From NCBI GenBank assembly GCA_015499995.1, contig JADNRV010000048.1, forward strand, positions 248,001-312,000: a DNA stretch of 64,000 bases, in the 5' to 3' direction. Each line of letters begins with the position of its first letter. Position 1 is the first letter of the stretch. This stretch comes from Flammula alnicola. Taxonomy: Eukaryota > Basidiomycota > Agaricomycetes > Agaricales > Strophariaceae. The notes below the pieces were generated by a model that searched no databases, was not told the DNA's origin, and saw only the letters and a program-made list of their open reading frames with translations. The position numbers and the translations under genes are program-made. Positions 11,050-22,157 of the stretch are shown here, in pieces.

Positions 11050-12541
11050 ATGCCTGGCCTCGACTATTTTTCCAAGACTGAGAATGCTGCCTCGTCAGCG
11101 CCCGTAGACGCTATGGAAGTCTCTACTACTGAGACACAGCGCTCTGGTGTCTACTACAACCCTCGTCTTGACCCCAAGAACTATCTTGATGGACCACTGT
11201 CTCCCAATCCCGCCACCCGGCTGCGGCAAATGCTCGCACGACCAGGCATCGTTGTAAGTATAACTTTCTTGTAGACATGATCAACAATATCTAACGATAG
11301 ATCGATAGATCGCTCCAGGTATCTGCGACGGTATCAGTGCCCGATGTGCACTCGAAGCGGGCTTTGACTGCTTGTATCAAAGGTTTGCAATTTTCCTCTA
11401 CCGCACACTTCAGTTTTCTTATGCCGGCATTTTTTTCAGCGGTGCTGCTACTACCGCCTCTCGGTTGGGTCAACCGGACGTTGCAATCGCAACATTGAAT
11501 GATTTCGTTGGCGTGAATAATTTTGATGACTTCCTTTACTGGACTTCATTCTGAAATATCGTTTTATAGGCTGCTCAGATGGTCTGCAGTTTGGAACCAT
11601 CAGTTCCAGTTATTGCAGATGCTGACACAGGGTAAGTCGTCGTCATGTACCTTATGACACCAAGGGCCGGCCTCATTGTTCTTCCAGCTTCGGTGGACCA
11701 GCAAATGTTGCCCGCACTGTGAGACAATATGTCAGTGCCGGCGTCGCTGGTATGCACATCGAAGACCAAGTCCAGACTAAACGCTGTGGTCACCTGTTGG
11801 GCAAGCAAGTCGTCTCTCGCGAAGAGTTTTTGACTAGGATTCGCGCAGCCGTCATCGCTCGCGACTCGATACCAGGAGGCTCAGACTTCGTATGTTATCT
11901 CGCGCACCATCAATGTGATGCATGAACTCAATTGAACTTCAGGTTATTATCGGAAGGACTGATTCAGCCCAAGTACTCGGAATGGAGGAAGCTGTCATTC
12001 GTCTCAAGCTAGCCGCTGACGCCGGGGCCGACGTATGCTTTATTGAGGGTGTCAAGACGGAAGAACTCCTCCGTTCCACTGTCGCCGCACTTGCTCCGAA
12101 ACCTGTAGGTGTCATATGGCCTTCTTATCATTCTCTGAAATTAACATGTCAACATTTCAGGTGCTGGTTAACGTTATCTCTGGAGGTCTGACACCCTCCT
12201 TCACGTCACAAGAGGCTGAAAAGATGGGAGCTAAAATTATCAGTAAGTCTCCGTTTTTCATGCACTTTTGAGAAACCTTTTTGAACTGTCTCAGTCTTCT
12301 CGCTCGTTTCTTCCGTTGCCATGGTTCATGCCGTCCGAGCTGCTATGCATTCGTTGAAGAAAACCGGTACCGACTTCACTTCTGCCAAGGGCATGGATCC
12401 CAAAGCCTTCTTCGAAGTCATGGGTAAGAGCCAAACCTCTCATTTAATCAGAATTTGAAATTAACCATCTCGGTATCAGGTCTAAACGAAGTCATCGAGC
12501 TCGATGCACAGGCAGGGGGTTCTGCATTCGAGGTCGTATGA
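11050..12541 (+). CDS. Isocitrate lyase/PEP mutase superfamily enzyme (oxaloacetase or related C-C lyase)
   Basis: Nine exons (about 11050-11253, 11309-11382, 11440-11512, 11570-11631, 11688-11889, 11943-12105, 12161-12242, 12295-12423, 12480-12541) join in frame through GT-AG introns. The enzyme is a TIM barrel acting on 2-oxo- or dicarboxylic acids with Mg2+. Seen are APGICDGISARCALEAGFD, SGAATTASRLGQPD, the metal site PVIADADTGFGG, GMHIEDQVQTKRCGH (the KRCGH loop carries the catalytic cysteine) and FVIIGRTDS. The KRCGH loop and overall length (about 340 residues) fit the oxaloacetate hydrolase / dimethylmalate lyase group rather than the longer isocitrate lyases. Oxaloacetase would split oxaloacetate into oxalate and acetate; the exact substrate cannot be told by eye. 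It converges on the b2 gene with 172 bp between stops. Confidence 0.88.
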
Positions 12542-12713
12542 TTTATCTTCCATTTCATTTTCATGGGATTTTTTAGAGGTGTTCGGACCGCGAAACAGAG
12601 GCGTGTTGCTTCCGTCTTGTGCATCCGCGTCGGGCTGCATCATCAATTTACTCATAGATAGACTCTGCAAATACATTGGCTCTTGACAACTGAATATATT
12701 AAATCTATAAGAT

Positions 12714-15178
12714 CTACATCTTCGACTTAATGTCTCTCAATCTAGCATGTTGCATACTCTCATCTAGAAACATTAACACCCTCTGAGCGCAATTTAGTAT
12801 TAAACTGAAAATTGTACTTACAATTGGCGTCATACAATCTGTCTCCAGGTATCGCCGCGACATGTGAACTGATGTTCGAAGCATCAACCATGTCAGGACT
12901 GATAACTTTGATAGTCGTAGCGCCCAATAAGCGCATATTCATCTCAAATTCGTCCTATCACAAAGTTAGTACAACAAAATACTTTGAAGATAAATCATGC
13001 CTACATGTAAGATTTGTAGTGCCTTTTCGACGCCTTCTTGGCCATATGACGAGAATGCGTACAAGAAAGGTCGGCCAATTCCCACTATCAAGCACAGTAA
13101 GTGATAAATCCAAGAGATAGAAGACGAGGTTTCTACCTGCCGTTGCTCCTAGAGCCACCGCCTTGAGAACGTCTGTAGCTCTTCGTACTCCTCCATCGAC
13201 AAACAGCTGGAACCTGTCATTCGGGAAACTGAGACCACGTTTCTCCTTCAATTTCGCTACGACCTCAACGAGCACCTCTATTCCGGAGCGAGCAAAGTCT
13301 AATTGGCGGCCACCATGGTTTGAAAGGACAACTCCTGCTAGTCCAAGATCGTAGGCCTTTAGGGCATCCTAAACGAAACAACGTTAGTAAGTTTCTGTAC
13401 ATCCTATTTGAGAAGGATTTAGGATCTACGAACCTCCCAACGTTGCACACCTTTCAAGATCAAAGGCACTGATATGTGACAAATTTAGTGCATATAAGTA
13501 TCTGAATCTGTAGTTAAGGACGAACTTTTCGTGATGCTCTTGAACCAATCCAAGTCTGCCCATTTCAAACCAGGGTCAATGAAAGACTGAGGTTGATAAT
13601 GTTAGCTTTGCGAGAAATGAAGCAGGAGTTCATAATCACGCTGATCGCCCTTGCAGCTCCTTGTGATCTGTCGACGCCATCCGATCCAGACTTGCTGACC
13701 TCCGAGGGATCCTCATCTGTGAATTTCATTCTCATATCCTGCATCGTCAAGTTGTCAGTATTTCGAAAACACGTAGAGAGAAACGTTGGAATATCTTGCC
13801 TTTTCACGGCGCCCTAGCTGAGGTGCATCCACTGTAATAAACAGGCCCTTAATTCCACGTTGCTCGGCATGTTGCACAATCCGCTTGGTGATATCCCTGT
13901 CTTTATTCACATATCTGAGAAATATATTTAGCATGGACAATGATACACGGAGCTAGATATGTATGCCCACAGTTGCAGGAATTGCACTTGTCCAGGTCGA
14001 GCAGCGTCAACTATTTCGTCGAATGAACAGGAAGCCAACGTCGGAATCTTTGAAAAAGAGAACCTTGAGAATGACAAACGCGTCACAGTATGAGAGTAGT
14101 ACCATTTGTATGATCCCGTGTTTTGCAGCTGCTCTGGTCAAGTTCAGTTCGCCATCAGGGTGCCCCAGTTTACCGAGAGCTGTTGCAGTCTAGAGCAATG
14201 TCAACGGGTGGTACAATGTACAGACATGCTGGTCGGTGCTTACGATATAGATAGGCATACTTGAACGATGGCCTAAAATGGTTGTTGCCCAATTTACTTT
14301 CGTAACGTCGATGAGAATCTGCGGGCGGAACCATATCCTGTAGGCTCGTGAATATGAAATATGATGGTTAAGAATTTTCAACCAACCTATGGTATGCTGC
14401 ATGGTTCTCGCGATTCGTGATTTCGTCGTCTGCAGCAGAAGAATAGTAGGCCCATGCCTTCTCGGCCATAACTTGTTTTGCAATGGCCTATGGCAGTCAA
14501 GGCAAGAAAAATTGATATGATCGAAATCGTACCTCGAAGTCATGCAGATTCAATATCTCATCCAACGGCGGTCTGTTGGACATACGTGCCTGTCGCGCTT
14601 TCTCCTCATCTGTGATCGTAACTTCAACCTTTTCAACGGTATTCGGATCCACAGGACCTAAACTGTTACAGGCCTATTTAACCTCTCATATAAATGAATC
14701 AAGGAATATTTAATTGGTACTGTTTTTCCGGGGGAAGGTTCGTGGTAATGGCATCTGGTGGATGGATTGGGTCATATTCCTGGCTGTGTCGAGGAAATTA
14801 GCAATGATTACGACAATTTGTAGTGGGGCAAATTACGTGGCATCCTTGCCCGCGTATTTGAGTATTATTTTGCTGCCGCCTGAGTCGCATTCGTAAGGCC
14901 CGAAGCTCGCACTGGCATACGTATGGCATGTATCATACCAGGATGCTCTGAGATAGTATGTATTTCAATATTACAGACAAGATCAATTTATAGGACGATG
15001 CGCACCATCAAGAAACTCTGTCACGTCGTACACCTTTCCTGAAAGTTGAGAAGTACTGTCAACTTCCAGTTCGGGGAAAGCGAGGCACAAGGGACACACC
15101 ATGGACAATGATCCAACAACTCTCTCGACTGTTGTGCGTCGCGACTTCTTTACCAGATATATGTTTCTGAGTAGTCAT
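12714..15178 (-). CDS. CYB2: Flavocytochrome b2, L-lactate dehydrogenase (cytochrome b5 + FMN domains)
   Basis: About 14 small exons on the reverse strand. From ATG 15178 the protein begins MTTQKHISGKEVATHN and has a cytochrome b5 domain: SCWIIVHGKVYDVTEFLDEH, HPGG (first haem ligand, split by an intron), KIILKYAGKDAT and IHPPDAI (second ligand). The FMN-dependent alpha-hydroxyacid dehydrogenase barrel follows: AWAYYSSAADDEITNRENH, FRPQIL, TATALGKLGHPDGE, YVNKDRDITKRIVQHAEQRG, GLFITVDAPQLGRRE, KGVQRWEDALKAYDLGL, VVLSNHGGRQLD (catalytic His) and FVDGGVRRATDVLKALGA-like. The last exon ends RDIKSKM, TAG at 12714-12716. The family oxidises L-lactate to pyruvate and passes electrons to cytochrome c. 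No presequence is seen before the b5 domain, so the product may be cytosolic unless an upstream exon was missed. A related hydroxyacid substrate is possible. Confidence 0.88.
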
Positions 15179-15406
15179 CTTCAAGAAAAGCTTCAATGAG
15201 CGAAGTGAGAGGAGAGGTGTCGATGGTGAGAATGTCAGGAGCTTGCGGGAACCCTGTGCTAACCCTGTGCTGTGTGGGGCTCAGATCATAGATGGAAACG
15301 GCCCGCCTTTCCATCGGGGACCCGCCCCGCGGCCACGTGTGGAGTTCGGTACTAATTAGCAGTGATCTCAGCGCCTTTTTCTTTCTTTCAGGAATTCAAC
15401 TCTAAA

Positions 15407-16275
15407 TTGGGGCTCGTTAACCGTGTCTGTGGCAGATACTGACACGGATACTCGGCTGCCTCGGCACTGACATAATCTTCCCAGGCCCCGTGAAAATTGG
15501 TTGACATCCAGTTTTGCGCACCCATTGCATTTGTACTAGGCAGCGTCTTTGAATTAAAATCAAACTAATTCACACTTAGAGTACTGTAAATAACTTTACT
15601 TCAAGTTTAGGAGTTGTATAATTGTTTTTCGAACAGTTTGAGCTCTTGCAGTAAAGCTTTACTGAGATTGTGACTTTGGTTTCTTATTTTTGCAATTAAA
15701 ATAAATCCTCCTAACACCAAAAGAATGATAAAGATGTTCTAACTATCATTATAAACTTGATGAGACTTCGAAAATTGCCAGACACTCAAGGGACAGTATT
15801 GAATTGTGCAACGCAGACATGGGCAGAGTAAGTTCACGGAAAATGCCGAAACCCTCTGAGAGTGCGATTAGATTCAAGGAGATGCCATATCGAGGGCAAA
15901 TCTAATCAGCTCTGGGTGTTTGCTGATGAGCACAACATCTAAGCGAGTATCTGTTCTTTTGACCAATCAAAATACGCAAAAAAGTGCTGAGAAACTGCGT
16001 GTGATGGACTCTAAGCGAGTATCCCAGCCGTTCCGGCACGTCTGAGGCGATCACAAGCATCCATTTTGGGAAAATTCAGTATCCTGGGTCGCTTTTTCGT
16101 GCTCAAAAAGCGCATTTCTGTGGAGGATAGCACAGTAATAGCACGGTGGATGCCCTGAAAATGTGGGCACATTCCCCCCTCTCTTTTTCTCTTTTTTTCC
16201 TTTCCTTTTTGGGAATTTCGATTTATTTTTCTTTATTTTTTTATTTTCATCCCACAGACACCGCTATCCGGCCAA
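15407..16275. repeat. 869-bp element, tandem copy 1
   Basis: The unit starts TTGGGGCTCGTTAACC and ends ATCCGGCCAA. The ends are imperfect inverted repeats: both inward-read termini begin TTGG and contain GTGTCTGTGG at about positions 16-25. This suggests a non-autonomous DNA element (MITE-like). It has no long reading frame. A pyrimidine-rich tract (CTCTTTTTCTC) lies near the right end. The second copy follows with no bases between them (CCAA then TTGG). Confidence 0.8.
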
Positions 16276-17144
16276 TTGGGGCTCGTTAACCGTGTCTGTG
16301 GCAGATACTGACACGGATACTCGGCTGCCTCGGCACTGACATAATCTTCCCAGGCCCCGTGAAAATTGGTTGACATCCAGTTTTGCGCACCCATTGCATT
16401 TGTACTAGGCAGCGTCTTTGAATTAAAATCAAACTAATTCACACTTAGAGTACTGTAAATAACTTTACTTCAAGTTTAGGAGTTGTATAATTGTTTTTCG
16501 AACAGTTTGAGCTCTTGCAGTAAAGCTTTACTGAGATTGTGACTTTGGTTTCTTATTTTTGCAATTAAAATAAATCCTCCTAACACCAAAAGAATGATAA
16601 AGATGTTCTAACTATCATTATAAACTTGATGAGACTTCGAAAATTGCCAGACACTCAAGGGACAGTATTGAATTGTGCAACGCAGACATGGGCAGAGTAA
16701 GTTCACGGAAAATGCCGAAACCCTCTGAGAGTGCGATTAGATTCAAGGAGATGCCATATCGAGGGCAAATCTAATCAGCTCTGGGTGTTTGCTGATGAGC
16801 ACAACATCTAAGCGAGTATCTGTTCTTTTGACCAATCAAAATACGCAAAAAAGTGCTGAGAAACTGCGTGTGATGGACTCTAAGCGAGTATCCCAGCCGT
16901 TCCGGCACGTCTGAGGCGATCACAAGCATCCATTTTGGGAAAATTCAGTATCCTGGGTCGCTTTTTCGTGCTCAAAAAGCGCATTTCTGTGGAGGATAGC
17001 ACAGTAATAGCACGGTGGATGCCCTGAAAATGTGGGCACATTCCCCCCTCTCTTTTTCTCTTTTTTTCCTTTCCTTTTTGGGAATTTCGATTTATTTTTC
17101 TTTATTTTTTTATTTTCATCCCACAGACACCGCTATCCGGCCAA
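16276..17144. repeat. 869-bp element, tandem copy 2
   Basis: Direct head-to-tail repeat of 15407-16275 with a constant 869-base offset and no difference found by eye along the listed sequence. The right border is followed by GTTCTTGG. No target duplication flanking the pair was seen. The element ends about 200 bp before the APH-like gene. Confidence 0.85.
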
Positions 17145-17348
17145 GTTCTTGGTGATAACACCCCTCATCTGACCACAGGAACAGGATCACGAATTTTCCA
17201 TCTCTCTTTCGGCAGCTATCTCGTGCGCCGACTGCCAGTGCGGGCCTATTTACGGTATTTATCCAAGCCAACATCGTCAACTCCAAGTCTCTAATTTTTT
17301 CCTCACATTTCTCGTCAACCAAAATACCTCAGCTAAGTAATCTATGTG

Positions 17349-20300
17349 ATGACAACAATGAAATGCGATCCGCCTCCTTTCCGTGAGTAATTTTTTGGTC
17401 AATCTTTGTCAACGATAACAATTAACCTGTGATTTAGAATCTTACTATCCATCCCCGCTATACAGTGGCCCTCTCTGGAAACATGTTTGGAACGGGCCCA
17501 TTTTCAGGAGCCTATATCGCTGGTGTTTCCGAAAGCTTGTGCCTCTCCTTCAGTGGTATGGCAAGCGTCACTATCCAAATTATGAGAGTCGATACATATC
17601 TCGTCTTACGGACCGACTTGTCCTAAAGACGTCCTATGTCGACTACGCAGAAGCGAATAACTTATGCTTCATCCGTGACAATACCTCCATTCCAGTACCC
17701 CGAGTCTACGACGTCTGGGACAATGGAGCAGGAGCGGTTTCAATTCTCATGGAATGGATTGATGCCATACCATTACGCGATTGCTGGGAGACCTTGACAA
17801 AAGAGGAGAAGCACAAGATTGCTCAGAAACTTCGAGGATACGTTGACCAACTACATCAGTAAATCGTGGAAAAGTTGGTATGTGGTTGTGACGGTGATGA
17901 TGCAGTGACAGAATTACGGCGGATGACATGCCATGGTAAGGGATTATAAGCTCGGCATCGGATTGATGGTACGCCACCGCTTCGTTTGGGATGTCCGGCT
18001 GACATCCGGCGTCCGGACATCCCCAGATTATCCGGGTGAATATCCCTGGGACAAAAACCTGAATTTGTCACCCTGATGTCTGGCGGCAGATGTCATTTGG
18101 ATGTCAGACCTGGACATCCTCAGGATGTCCGCACAAACATCAGTAGTTCATCCTCTCCTGGTCATCCATCCATCCTATGTTTTTGTGCTAGATATCCAGT
18201 TTGTTGTAATGTACAATACCTTCTCCATCACACAGTAAAGTTTATAGTCCAATATGGGCGACAAAATATTCTATTGAAGGTATCTAATACAGTGAGGCTA
18301 GGGCATACATATACTATAATTGAGAACTACAGAAAGACCAGAAGGTAAGGTAAGGGAGGGAGGGAAGAGGAGGGAGCAGAGCAGAGGGAAGGGAAGAGGA
18401 TCTGTAGGCTTGGTAAAGGAAGTCTAGCTGGAGGTTAACTAGGGGCTTAAAAACGAGTGAGAATGTAGCTGGTAAAGGTGTCTGTGTCAGTTAGACTCGA
18501 CAACACAGAAAAGAAGGGAGATAGAAATACCTTCAAGGCCATGGCCATGGGCAGCCTAGTGTTCCTACAGCTATTGTGGGGTAGCGAGCAATGAGAGGAG
18601 CGCGGCGAGTAACATTTTGAAAGGAGGGGGATCGTTTGAGAGCAAGAGGGAGCGACGGATTCGTGGCAGACTCATCGTGACTTGTCATGTCACACGCAAC
18701 CGAGAACAAGGACATTTTCAAAAAAAATCTCTAAGTCCGAACGAAACGTCGCTGGGCTATTTTGTGGATGTCCAGCGGATGTCTGCAGGGCAGACATCCA
18801 AAGGACATCCAAAGGGATGGCCTTACCTCATCCTGTCCGGACAGGCACGGTTTGTATCCTTTGCATGCCGTACGGACGTAACTAAGCGTGTCCTCCGGCT
18901 GTCGGCCCTAAAACGTCAAATGGGCATCAACCAGTCCTCCGTTTGGCTGTTCGGCAGGCTATCAATCGGCGACTTTCAGGATTATGTCCGATTTATGTCA
19001 CACGCAAACGGTGGTGTACCGCTGGAAGCTATTCATCATAGATATTCTGCAATGATATGCTCTTACCCGACAAGCTCATTACGATGTCAATTTACAAGGG
19101 CAATCTCATCCAGGCTCCAATATTCCAATCATGCCGTCAGACTTTCATCGACACTGCAAGGAGTTATCAAAGGGAGGTCAGAGTCATAATTTCATGACTA
19201 TCGGATATGGGGTCAACCAGAGCATCATGCAGTATTTTATTGCGGCTCATGCGGCAGGGCTTCCTCACCGTTGCACCTTAAATACATCGAGTACAAATAC
19301 ACACAGAATTTAATCTTCCGCTCTGGGTCCTTAGAATTCCCGCAGAGACTTTAAACCTCTTCAATGAGTTATAAGTAGCTTCACTCGCAAGCGCCGAACT
19401 TAGAGAGAATTATTGGGGAAGTGAAACGGAGATTCCAGATGGGCACACCGGAGCACACCGCGTGACACCGGCAACGTCAGAGATCATGTGATCGTGGATT
19501 CGTGTTCAACGGTCAGGAAAGGAAATCGAACTTCCATCCCTCACACCTCCACTTGTGACGCCAGCCCGCTGCCCAACCCACTCACTGTATTGATGCTGAC
19601 CCAAGGTTCCTCCCTCTAGGATGCGAAGAACTTACTTCTAAAAGGACTGAAGACCTGCTAATCGGGCGTGGCTCTCCTCTGCCTTGTCGTTGGTGGGCTT
19701 GCGACGCTGACGAGCGTCCCAAGCCCACCGGCGACTTTGGTTTGGCTCATGGGTGGTAGAGATGGTGCTGACGGGCCTCATCTCTTCCGTCCATTCGCTA
19801 CTACCGCCGCAGTTGGCAGGTCTTCCGTCTCTTCCAAGTCGTCGGGATTGTTGCCTGGTCTACCTAGCATGGGTATGTTTGTTCTTGGCTATTCGCTGTC
19901 TCCTTCATTAACAACTGTTTAGCTCACAGCCTCCGAGCTTTTAGCAAGCTCGTCCATTCTTTCCTCTGAAGCCATGTGCCGCCAGCTTGTTTTCGAGTAC
20001 ACTCTTGTGAGTTTCTTGAAGCGGGATGACTTTCGGTTGGTACGTTTTCATATCTCCTTTTTCTATCTACCACTCTGACGACATTCATAACAGTGTCCCT
20101 TTTGTAGAATCTACTTTACACTATGGTTGTAGTACTAGTATCGAAGTGAATTATATTTGAAACGTACCACCATATTCTTTAGACGATGCAAGAACAAAGT
20201 GGCTACGACGATATGGCCTTATAAATGCTAATCAGAAATATCTAGCAATATATGGCATTACAATGCCCCCTCAAGCTTACAGCAATGGCACATTGCTATC

Positions 20301-20936
20301 AGAATGGCAGCAAAATGGCGGCCATGATATTAAGCTTCCTGCCAACATAATCATCTTATAAGAGGACCTGTCATCGTGATTCGAATTGATACCGCTGATG
20401 GGAGATTACAACGGTGATATACCCTTTATAAGGCATTACAGATATTTCCACAATTTACTGATGTACGCAGTCTTCAACAACCTGCTGATCAACTGGGCTG
20501 GGTCGGGCCACCCGATGGATCCAAATTATTTAGCACCCTTGTGCTCAGTCGTCCTTGTGGACCGTTTGCCTCTGAGAAACTCTTCAACGAGTTCCTTCTG
20601 TCGCGCGTGGAAGAATTTATGTGGGAGCCGGGCGCGAAAGCACAAGCCGACGCTATTAAAGCTAAGATGCGCGACGACCACCATATTGTCTTTACACACG
20701 GCGACCTTGGCGGCCGAAATATTCTTATTGATGCCAATGCAAACGTAGCCGCCCTTATCGACTGGGAGATGGGAGGATGGATGCCTGAGTATTGGGAATA
20801 TGTTAGTTCTGCGAGCCTGAGCCCCACGCACGATTATTGGATTCCATTCGCTGAACAAATAACATATGTTGACGAAGCAGCGATGCAAACCATGGTGCTA
20901 GATTTTTGCGAAATTCATGGACAGGGACTCTGGTAG
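17349..20936 (+). CDS. Aminoglycoside phosphotransferase (APH)-family kinase-like protein with a 2.6-kb intron
   Basis: Exon 1 (17349-17382) gives MTTMKCDPPPF; after a 55-nt intron exon 2 (17438-17858) encodes the N-lobe, with TDRLVLKTSYVDYAEANNL and a hinge-like VSILMEWIDAIPLRDCW. Exon 3 (20471-20936) continues in frame (LQQPADQLGWVGPPDG) and holds the catalytic loop VFTHGDLGGRNILID (HGDxxxxN) and the metal motif IDWEMGGW (DWE replaces DFG). All key APH residues are present. This family is greatly expanded in Agaricomycetes and its substrates are mostly unknown; antibiotic resistance should not be assumed. The intron at 17859-20470 keeps a normal GTAAAT donor, a CTGAT branch-like site and a GCAG acceptor, so the gene may still work. 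Without splicing of this long intron, exon 2 ends at TAA 17860-17862. Confidence 0.75.
17859..20470. mobile_element. Enlarged intron with probable inserted mobile DNA
   Basis: The 2.6-kb intron of the APH-like gene is about 50 times longer than others here. It holds two clusters of GGATGTC/GACATCC motifs in both orientations (about 17985-18135 and 18765-18840), a purine-rich tract (18345-18410), a strong hairpin (19692-19729) and AT-rich stretches around 20100-20360. No transposase or other recognisable protein is encoded. Exact borders and target duplications were not found. More than one insertion is possible. Confidence 0.5.
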
Positions 20937-21093
20937 TGACTAGTACATAGTAATATGACAAATGTTATATCGATTCCATGCCTCATGCAAGCTAGTACTG
21001 GCTAGGTCGTAACTGTGACATCCCACGTAGAGGGCGAAGATAAAGTCGAATGTCAGGTGGGGGTGAAAATAGGAGTAGACAGGATTGCAGACC

Positions 21094-21330
21094 TCTAAGT
21101 ACTACGATCACTCTTCGCCAACTTTGCGGTTAGTTCTTCCTTCGTTGGTGTTTGCACGTTGTAACCGTTTTCTTTCAGCATCGCCAGGCTACCGATAGTC
21201 CAATCTTGGCAATTCCATAATACATTCCCTTTCACAATGGGCACGTTCTTGAGTAACACCACTATTGCATCGTATGCGCCAACTGGGATTGTGCCGACTT
21301 CAACTTTGCTCAAGTACGTTGCTGATCTGA
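21094..21330 (-). pseudogene. C-terminal fragment of an unrecognised fungal protein
   Basis: A reverse-strand open frame reads SKVEVGTIPVGAYDAIVVLL, then NVLWNCQDWTIGSLAMLKEN and GYNVQTPTKEELTAKLAKS. The WNCQDW...L stretch resembles the C-terminal part of a recurrent Agaricomycete hypothetical-protein family. No function is known to me. It has no start of its own kind and is joined directly to the broken PEP mutase-type gene upstream, so it is probably a relic. Confidence 0.4.
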
Positions 21331-22083
21331 TTGGATCGACCCGCCCGAACGCGAGTGAGGAATTCCTCTCGCGAGACCACCTATTTTCCTAGTAGATGCC
21401 CACATCGCTTGGTAGGCTGCACCTGGTCTTCAATGTGGAGCGCAGCTACACCGACCCGGGCATACTGTTTTACTGTACGAGCGACCATAGCTGGCCCACC
21501 GAATCTGTGGCGGAATGTGAGATATTGTCACAAAGGGAAATAGGTTTTATGGACACAAACCCAGTATCGGCATCGGCAATGACGGGGGTCGTAGGATCAA
21601 GGCTGCAAACCATTTCAGCAGCCTACATATGACAACGTTAGTCAATATAAATCAGCAAAGCGTTGACGAGCTTACCTGGACAAAGTCGTTCAATGCGGCA
21701 ATCGCAAGGTCGGGCTGACCGAGTCGAGATGCTGTTGTTGCAGCACCGCTAAATGTCGCGGGTGCAGTTTAGATTAAGGACATAGTAGACAAGAAGGAGG
21801 ATGACCTTTGACACAAGCAGGAGAAACCCGCTTCCAGAGCGCATCGTGCGCTGATGCCATCACATCACAGATGCCTGGCGCAACCTATACTTATACAACT
21901 TTGTCGGGAATGGCATGGTTTGAAAACAACAAAATTGCGCACCACAATTCCCGGACGGGCAAGCATTTGACGCAACCGGATTGCAGGATTCGTGGATAAA
22001 GGGCCATCCAAAAATATTTTCGGATCGAGACGAGCGTTGTAATAAACAGCTTTGGTAACATTGATATGACTTTGTTGATCCAT
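21331..22083 (-). pseudogene. Broken paralogue of the isocitrate lyase/PEP mutase gene
   Basis: Reverse-strand exons match the intact gene at 11050-12541: YYNARLDPKIFLDGPLSTNP, LRQMLARPGIVV, SGAATTASRLGQPDLAIAAL, PVIADADTG, FGGPAMVARTVKQY, LHIEDQVQPTKRCGH. Intron positions are the same in both genes, so this is a DNA-level duplicate. A TAG stands where the intact gene has the glutamine of GKQVVSREEFLTR, although the following frame (VVSREEFLTRVRA) is still readable. The exon for ICDGISARCALEAGFD is also disturbed. All sequence after RVRA (barrel strands 5-8) is missing and unrelated sequence follows near 21331. The usual N-terminus is also absent. The gene cannot make a full barrel. Confidence 0.8.
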
Positions 22084-22157
22084 GAAGTGCTGATATTTCT
22101 ACCCCAGCTCCATCTTCCGCTCCCTTACGCAATCTATACACTGGTTTGAGTCGAACC

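Noticed and set aside
11050..12541. Calling the enzyme isocitrate lyase or methylisocitrate lyase
   Set aside because: It is too short for fungal isocitrate lyase and has KRCGH in place of the isocitrate-lyase KKCGH loop; the PEP mutase/oxaloacetase group fits better.
15179..17348. Coding gene within the 869-bp repeats
   Set aside because: All frames are short and interrupted in both copies.
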